Assembly: GCF_002188635.1 (NCBI RefSeq)
Contig: NZ_NINX01000007.1
Span: 1 to 64,000 of the forward strand
Direction: 5' to 3'
DNA length: 64,000 nt
From: Pigmentiphaga sp. NML030171
GTDB lineage: Bacteria > Pseudomonadota > Gammaproteobacteria > Burkholderiales > Burkholderiaceae_B
The position numbers and the translations under genes were made by a program. Under the pieces are notes generated by a model, which ran no database searches, was not told the origin of the DNA, and worked only from the letters and a program-made list of their open reading frames with translations. Every line of letters starts with the position of its first letter. Position 1 is the first letter of the stretch. This document shows, in pieces, positions 25,256 to 34,200 of this stretch.

Positions 25256-28200
25256 ATGACACGCAAGGAGTGGCGGCACTTCAAGCCGGCGCCCGTGGCG
25301 CGCGCCATCGCCATGGCGTTGGCGGCGGGCGGCATGGTGGGAAGCGTCCAGGCGCAGCAGGCCTTCAGCCCCGCATGGTTCGCCGCCAAGGGGGCGGCGC
25401 AGGCCAACGCCGCGACGACCGGCCGCCTGCCCAACGGCGCGCCGGCATCCAGCCTGGCCGGCATCAATGCGGCGCAACGCGCCAATGCGCAGCGCTCGTA
25501 CGAGAACCTGAACCTGGCCGCCCGCGCGATCGCGGCACAGCAGGCCGTGCAGGCAGCGGCGCGCGAGGCCGCATGGGGCCGGGGCCCGGACCTCGTCGAC
25601 GGCTTGGGAGAGGGCGGCCTGAAGGTGGACGGGAACAGCCTGACCGCCGGCTGGCTCAACGCCCAGGCTCCCGTGCAGACGCAGTCGGCAGGCAGGACCG
25701 AAGTGGTCATCGGCCAGACCGCCGAGAAGGCGATCCTGAATTGGGAGACGTTCAACGTCGGCCGGAACACCACGGTCAGGTTCGACCAGCGTGGAGGCGC
25801 CCAGGCCGACGGCTCCAACACCTGGATCGCGCTGAACCGAGTGAACGATCCCAGCGGCCGCCCCAGCCAGATCGCCGGCCGGATCCAGGCCGAAGGCTCG
25901 GTCTATATCGTCAACCGCAACGGCATCCTGTTCACCGGCACGAGCCAGGTGAATACCCGCTCCCTGGTGGCCAGCTCGCTGCGGCTGACCGACGAACAGT
26001 TCAAGCTGGGCATCAACAATCCCCGGCGGATGAGCAACGGGGGCAACGATTTCGCCATTCCCCAGTTCGGCGAGTTCACCACCGAGCAGCCTGTCATCTA
26101 TGGGCAGTCGGGGTACCAGCCCGGAGACGGCACGACACCGGACAAGCTGGGAACCATCGACCGCTTCGTGCCGGGAGCCCCGCCCGGCGAGGTCGTCGTC
26201 GAGGCGGGCGCCACGCTGGCCACAGGGCAGGGCGGCAAGCTGATGCTGTTCGCGCCCAAGGTGCGCAACGCCGGCGCTCTGTCGGCGCCCGACGGCCAGG
26301 TCATCCTGGCGGCAGGAGAGAATGTGTTCCTGGCCACGCCGCGCCTGGACGACCCCGCGGGCGTGCGCGGCCTGGACGTCGCCGTGTCGGCCGTGCCCGG
26401 CTGGGCGTTCACCGGCGGACAGGTCGCGGGAGCGCTGGGCCTGTCGCCGGTCTATGGCGATGCGCAGTTCGTGGCCGGCCTGCGCGATGTGGTCTTTCCC
26501 GAGATGGCCCAGCGCGCCGCGCAGGTGGGCTACGAGGTGGTCAACACCGGCAGCATCCGGTCCGACCGCGGCAACATCACGCTGCAGGCGCGCGACGTGC
26601 GGCAGCTTGGCGCGCTGACCGCGACGACCGCGCTCAACAATCGCAGCGGCTCCATCCTGCTGCGTGCCTGGGGGCTCGGCACGCACATGTATGCGGACGG
26701 CATGAACGAACTGGTGAACTGGTCGGCCGGCACGCTGACGCTCGGGCCGTCCAGCGTGACACAAGTTCTGCCCGATACATCCGACATCGGCGAGATCGAA
26801 GCCTCCGCGCTTGCCACCCGCTACCAGCCAGGACGGGTGGACCTGTATGGGCAGTTGATCGATCTCAAGCCGCAAGCGGGCGTGCTGGTGCCGGCCGGCA
26901 CCATCAACATCGAGTCGGCGGTCAATCCCCTGTTCACCCAGCAGCCCTGGTACAAACCCGGCAGCGTGGGCGATGCCAGCCGGATCTACATCGACAGCGA
27001 CGCGTTCTTGAGCGTGGCCGGCGTGAGGGACGTGCTGGTGCCCATGGCACGCAATTTCGTCGAGGTCGAGCTGCGCATCAACGAGTTGCGCGACTCCCCA
27101 TTGCTGCGCGACTCGTGGCTGCGGGGGTCGAAGCTCATCGTCGACCGTCGCGCCAACGGCATCTTTACGGACGGTCCGATGGCCGGCGTCAATTGGGTGC
27201 AGAAAGACAACGGCAGCGGCCAGGTGGGCTACGTGCCGGGCGAGTGGATAGGCACGCCCCTGGGCGACGTCGCCGGCTGGGTGGGCGTGGGCAAGACAGA
27301 CCTGGCAGAGCTGTCGGCCGATGCGGGCACCATCACGATGCGGGCAGGCGGCTCGGTCATCACCCGCGGCGGTTCGATGCTGGACATCTCGGGTGGCTCG
27401 GTGCGGTACACGGACGGTGTCAACACGGCGACCAAGCTGCTGGGGGCGGACGGCAGGCTCTACACCATGGACCGTGCGCTGCCCGATATCGGGTATGTGG
27501 GCATCGCGGGCCAGTACGCATCGTCCAGCCCGCGCTGGGGAGTCAAGGAGACCTGGCGCAGTCCGGTCATCGGCGCCAATGCGATGGAAGGGGGGTACGT
27601 CGAAGGCCGCAACGCGGGATCGGTCCAGGTCTTCGCCGGCGATGCGATGGTGCTGGAAGGCGAGGTCTGGGGCGGTACGATCATCGGCGATCGGCAACAG
27701 TCGGGTGGCAACGGCGGGGGCAGGCTCGAACTCGGAGGCGGCTCGGTCGAGGACAAACCCTGGTCGCCCGGCAAGATCGTCGTCAGCAACGATCCGCTGC
27801 GGCTGGGCGCGGACTTCGTCTCGACTTCGGCCCTGGGTGACGAGTTCTACATGGCCGACCCGTCGAAATCGCGCAAGCTGACACACCTGCTGGCCGATGG
27901 GCTCAGCCGCTCGGGCCTGGGCGAGATCGCCCTCAACATCGTCCGCGGCGATTTCGTCCTGGCCGCGGATGCGGTGCTGGAACTGTCGCCAGGGGCATCG
28001 TTGTTCGTGTCGGGGGGCGAAGGATCGACCTCGGACATCTACATCGATGGCACGATCCGGGCGCCGGGCGGATCCCTCCGGCTGGACTCCTCCGCGGGCC
28101 GGCTGTTCCTGGGCGCGGACAGCCGGCTGGATGCCGGCGGACAATGGGTCAACCGGTGGCGCGACGGTGCGATGCCGTCCGCATGGGCCATCGATGCCGG

Positions 28201-31200
28201 TACCGTCGACCTGGGCGTGGGCGAGCTGGTGGCCGCGCCCGGCGCGATCATCGACGTGTCCGGAGGCGGGCGAGTGGAAAGCGGTTCGCGGGGCGAGCCG
28301 ATACTGCGGGCCGGCAACGCGGGAAGCGTGCGTCTGGGCGGCCTGCGCGCGGGCATGGACCTGGAGGCCCTGGACCTGCGGGCCTACGCGCTTGGAAACG
28401 CCGGCAGCCTGGCTCTGATGACGACGGACTCGGTCACGATCGGCGCGGTGGAACGGGATGATGCGGCACTGCACGTGCCGGCTTCGCTGTTTGCCCAGGA
28501 TGGCTTCGGAAACGTGTCCATCTCTGTCATGTCCGACGGCGGCGACATTGTCATTCCCGAAGGTGCCGATATCGTGCAGGCCGCCGTGGGGCTCGATCTG
28601 GCGCTGCTCGACTACCATCGGCTGGCGACGGGAGAGCGCCTGGCGGACCACCTGCCTGCCACCATGCCGCGTCTGGAGCAGCGTGTGGCGCGCGGCGCGT
28701 CGGGCTTGTCCCTGGGTACCCGCGGCGGCGACATCGTGGTGGGCCAGGGCGCGCGCGTGCGCACCGAGGTGGGCGGCTCGCTGGCGCTGGCGGCCGGGGT
28801 CAACGGCGGTACCGTGGTGGTGGCGGGCCGGCTGGAGGCGCCTTCCGGCCGTATCGACCTGGCCGGCACGCAGGTGACGCTGTCCGCCGGCGGCGAACTG
28901 CTCGCGCGCGGCACGCCGGTGATCTATCGCGACGCGCGCGGCTGGCGCCGGGGCGAGGTGCGCGACGGCGGCGCCATTTCCATCAACACCGCCAGGCTGG
29001 CCCTGGCCCGGGGAGGGCTGGTGGACGTTTCGGGCGCCTCGGGAAGCATCGACGAGCCGTCGTACGGTCCATGGGGACCGCGCGATCCGCAGGCCGTCAC
29101 GCTGGACAGCAACGGCGGCTCGATCTCGATCTCGGGAACCGGGCTGGTCGAAAGCACGCTGCGCGGGCTGGCAGGCGGGCCTCGCGCCGCCGGGGGGCGG
29201 CTGCGCTTCGACATGCAGGCGGCGAGCGGGCCCGACGGTTCCGCGGCGGAAAGGCTGCGGCAGGCGATGCAATGGATGGATCCCGACTGCTATGGCCTGG
29301 CCGGCAATGGCGTGTGCGACTACAGCAACTGGCAGGAAGCGCTGGACTTCGACTGGAGCCCGTTGATCGGCGGGGCCGCGCCTTTCGTGATTCCGTCCGC
29401 CCTGCTGGCTCATCTGGAAGACCGCAAGGAACTGGTGCTGTCCGAAGGGCTGCCGGCTCCCGCGCTCGAATCCGAACCGCTCGATCCGGCGGCATTCGGC
29501 CTGAGCGATGCGGCGCTCGATTTCTTCCGCGACAGCCTGCTTTACTCGGACCTGTTGCGGGAAGTGTTGCAGAGTCCCGGCAAGATCCACGCGCTGACCG
29601 TGAGGCCGGGCGCGTTCGCCGCCGGAGGATTCGCGGACCTGGCCCTGGTCAATTCAGTGCAGGGAGCCATCAGGCTGGATGGCGTGGACGTGTCGGCGAA
29701 CCGATCCATGGTCTTGAGCGGGCAACTGGTGGGACACGAAGGGACCTCGTCGTCGCTGCGTGCGCCGCACATCGCCCTGAGCGCGATGGCCACGCCGGGC
29801 GGTTCCGCGCCGGTTGCGCAAGGCGGCGCGGGCCGGCTGGCGCTGAATGCGGAGCTGATCGATGTCGTGGCCGATGCCGCCGCGCTGGCGGCCGGCGGCG
29901 GCCGGGCCCGGATCACGGGATTCGGCGAGACCCGCTTCCGGGCCGGAGAGATCCGCCTGGGAAGCGCATTGCCGGAACAAATGACCGGTAACGAGGCGCT
30001 GCGGGTAGACCTGGACGTAGACGGCGACCTGGTGCTGGAGGCAGGCCAGGTCTATCCCGGCACGGCGATGACCGCCACGCTGCGCGCCGGCAACGCCATC
30101 CGGGTCGAGCGCCTGGGCGGCGACCTTCCGGTGCCGCTTTCGGCGGGCGGCACGCTACGTATCGAGGCTCCGGTCATCCAGCAGGACGGCGTGCTGCGCG
30201 CGCCATTGGGAACCATCGAGCTGGTTGCCGGCCAGCGTCTCGTCCTGGGCGCGGGCAGCCTGACCTCGGTCGCCGGGGCCGGTATCGCCGTTCCGTACGG
30301 AACCTTGTCTAACGACGAGCAGTGGCGGGACCCGACCAAAGCCGATGACGGGTCCAGCACATCGCAGGCCATGCTGGCCGTGCCGCCCGAAAAACGCATT
30401 TCGCTGCAGGCGCCCGACGTGGCGGTGGGCGCCGGGGCGGTGGTCGACATTTCCGGCGGCGGCGATCTGTATGCGTGGGAACACGTGCCCGGCCCGGGCG
30501 GATCGCACGACGTGCTGGCCATGCCCGGGATGTATGCGATCGTGCCCGATGCGCCGGGAGCGGCGCCATTCAGCGACCTGCCTGCGGGCGAGCGCGTATG
30601 GCTGGCCGGCGGGCCCGGCCTGGCGTCGGGCTGGTACACCCTTTTGCCGGCAAGGTACGCCCTGCTGCCTGGCGCCTTCGCGGTGCAGGCGACGGGTAGG
30701 TCGTGGTCCGGTCCGGACCGGCCAGGCTTCGAAACGCCTGACGGCAGCCTCGTCATGCAGGGGCGGCGGGGCAACGCGTATGACGGTTTCGAGCCCGTGA
30801 CGGCGGCGGTCTGGCGAGTTCTGCCGGGCAGTACGGTGCGGCGCTACACGGAATACAACGAAGCGTTCGCCAACGAGTTCTTCTCGTCCGATGCCTTCAA
30901 GCTGACGCAGTACCGATTGACCGGCCAGGACATCGTGACGCCCCGCCTGCCCCGCGACGGCGGCGCCGTGGTGTTCAATGCCGGACAGACCCTGCTGCTG
31001 GACGGTTCCCTGCGCTCCGCGCCCGCCGGCGAAGGCCGTGGCGGGCTCGTGGACATCGCCGGAGAAAAGATCGCCATTCTTGGCAAGGGGCAGGACGCCG
31101 CGGCGCTGCGGGGCGAAGGCTATCTCGTCATCGACGCCGCAAGCCTGTCGACGTTCGGCGCCGGCAGCCTGCTCATAGGCGGCCGCCGCCAGGGCGCCCC

Positions 31201-34200
31201 GCAGGGCCTCATGTTGGATGTCACGGCCAGCGACATCATCGTCCGCAACGATGCCGGGTCGGCGCTGTATGGTCCGGAGATCATCCTGGCCGCGAGCGAT
31301 CGCGTCGCCGTCGATGGGGGCAGCGTGATCCATGCCCGCGGCGACGCCGCCCGAGGCACCGGGGATCTGGTCGTCCAGCCGCAGCGGCAAGCGGTCTACA
31401 CGGATCCCGACGGCAATCTCGACGATAACTGGGATGGCGTGATCAACGAACTCGATGCCGCGGATGACGTGCTGACGAGTCCCGCGGCCGATTGGGGGGC
31501 CCTGATCAGGGTCGCGAATGGCGATGCGCTCAAGGTCATTCGCCAGAATGTGGATACGACGCGAGGCGGGCTGGCCGTGGTGGGGGCGGGCGCGGTCCTG
31601 GAAGGCGGCGCGTCGCTGCTGATCGATGCGACACGCACGACCGAGCTGGCTGCAGGCGCACGAATTTCCGCCGACGATCTGTCGGTGGCGGCGGGGCGCA
31701 TAGGCTTTGGCGGCGGGTCGGGCATGGTGCTCGATACGGCAACGCTCGGCCAATTGTCGGACTCCCGTCACCTGACCTTGCGCAGCTATTCCAGCTTCGA
31801 TTTCCATTCGTCGCTGGACCTGGGCAAGGCCGGCGTGTCTTCGCTGACCTTCGACGGCGCATCGTTCGCCGGCCACGGCGACCATGACATCACGGTAAGA
31901 GGAGGCACGATCGTCCTGGCCAACAGCGGCGGCCATGCGGGAGAGGCGGGCGCCGGCCGCGGGCATCTCGTCCTGGACGCCGACACGCTGGTGCTGGGAG
32001 AAGGGTCGAAGCGGTTCAGCGGCTTCGACGGCATGACCTTCGCCGGCCGCACGCAGATCGTGGCGGAAGGGACGGGCGGCGTCGATGCCGGGCGGGCTGC
32101 CCTGACGCTGGCGACTCCGCTGGTGACCGGCCGTGGCGGCGCCGCGCAGCATCTGGCGACCACGGGCCGCCTGGCGATCGAAGCCTCGGACGGCAACGCT
32201 TCCGGCCTTGCTCCGCAGGACAGCCTGGGCGCCCGGCTTTCGTTCACGGGCGCAAGCATCGACGTGAACGGACATGTCGCCGCGCTAGGCGGTGCCGTGG
32301 AAATGGTGGCCACCCATGGCGACCTGGTCGTGGCGGAAGGGGCGCGCATCGATGTCGGCGGTTTTGCCAAGGCGTTCTACGACGTGGCCGAGTTCGCGGA
32401 TGCAGGCCGCATTGCCTTGTCGGCCGTGGGCGGCAACGTCGATCTGCGGGCGGGCAGCAGCCTGAATCTCGCGGCGGACGCGCGTGGCGGCAACGCCGGG
32501 ACCTTGACGCTTGCCGCGGCCGGCGGCGGCAACGTCATGCTGGACGGCGCGATCGCGGCGCATGCGGGCGAGGGCGGACAGGCCGGCAAGGTCGCGCTGG
32601 ACATCGAGACGCTGCCTGCCTTCGGGGCACTCAACGTGCGATTGAATGAAGCGGGCTTCAACCATACCCGCGAGTTCCGGGTCCGCAAGGGAGATGTCCT
32701 GCTCGACGGCACGACCATCGTCGAACATTTCCTGTTGACCGCCGACGCCGGCACCGTGGACATCGCCGGTACCGTCGATGCGCGAGCCGGCTACGGCGGA
32801 TCCATCCGTGTCATCGGCGGCGACGGCGTGAGCATGCGCGACAGCGCCCGCCTCCTGGCAGGCGCCACGGGCGAGCTGGGCAGCGGCCGTGTGACGATCG
32901 AGGCGACGGGCGGCGAACTGGCCCTGGCCGGCGGCGTCATCGACGTGGGCGGCGCGGAGGGCGGCAAGGTGCGCCTGCGGGCCGGACAAACCGTTGATCA
33001 TGCGGACGTCCGGGTCGGCCGGCTGGACGTGGCCGTGGCCGGCGCGCGGTCGACCGTGCTGGAGGGCGTGGCCGTCTACGACAGCGGTTCGGTCGACGCG
33101 GTCAAGGCGGCGGCGATAGAGGATGCCGGGACGTTCATGGCGAATGCCGGCACCATCGCCGCCAGGCTGGGCGGCGATGGCATCACGCTCGCCCCGGGTA
33201 TCGAGATACGCAGCGCGGCCGACCTGGCACTCGAAAGCGACTGGAACCTGCTGACCGATTTCGCCGCGTCCAGGGAAGGAACGCTTACGCTGCGCGCGGG
33301 TGGCGACCTCGTCGTGGGAGGGCACCTGAGCGATGGGTTCGACCGTGCGGATCGTGGCGGCGTCCTGCGGGATACTGCTTCATGGAACTTGAGGCTTGTC
33401 GCCGGCGCCGACCTGGCGGCGGCCGATGCGCTGGCGCTGCGTCCGCTGGCGGCGCAGGCCGACGGCAAGGGATCCGTGCGCGTCGGCACCGCAGGCACGG
33501 GAAAGGACGGCGACGAGGGGGCCGGCAAGCTCGTACGCACGGGCACGGGAGATATCGAGGTGCGTGCCGGCCGCGATCTGGTGCTGGCCCACAAGGAGTC
33601 GGTGATCTACACCGCGGGCCGACGGGACACGACGACGTGGAGCGATTTCACGACGGCCAATCCGGCGGCGGTGTACGGCGTACAGGGAGGCCACCTGGAC
33701 ATCCAGGCGGGCGGAAGCATCCAGGCCAGCCATTCCGGCCAGCGGTTCGTCGAGTGGCTGAACCGGCAGGGCAACGTCGGCGAAGGCATGTATTTCGGCG
33801 AATACAACAGCGGCGAGTACGGAGTTCGTCCCGACGGATCGTATGGCTACATCTATCTGCCGCCGGAACAGTCCAGCTGGTGGATCAACTACGGCGCCTT
33901 CCAGCAGGGAGTCGGGGCGCTGGGCGGCGGCAACGTGAAGGTCTCCGCCGGCGGCGATCTGGACAACCTGGTCGTCGTCCTGCCCACGACCATGCGCATG
34001 CGCGGCGGGCGGACGGCCGACGAGGCCCGCACCATGGAAGTCCGCAACGGCGGATCGATGGAGGTGGAAGCAGCCGGCGCGATCCGCGGCGGCCAGTACT
34101 ACGTGGCGCGAGGCTCGGGCCAGTTGCGCGCTGGCGAGACCGCCAGCGGCCACAATGTGGTCGTTACCCGCAACCAGGGAGAAATCGACGAGCGGATCAC

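Noticed and set aside
25202-29590. Very long open frame on the minus strand opposite the exoprotein gene
   Set aside because: It is a mirror frame of GC-rich repeat coding sequence; it has low-complexity R/H/Q/A-rich translation and no recognisable domain, while the plus strand encodes clear TPS and DUF3739 domains.
27945-31345. RGD tripeptides in the exoprotein as integrin-binding sites
   Set aside because: Two RGD occurrences in about 3,770 Arg/Gly/Asp-rich residues are expected by chance, and neither is in a context known from FhaB.
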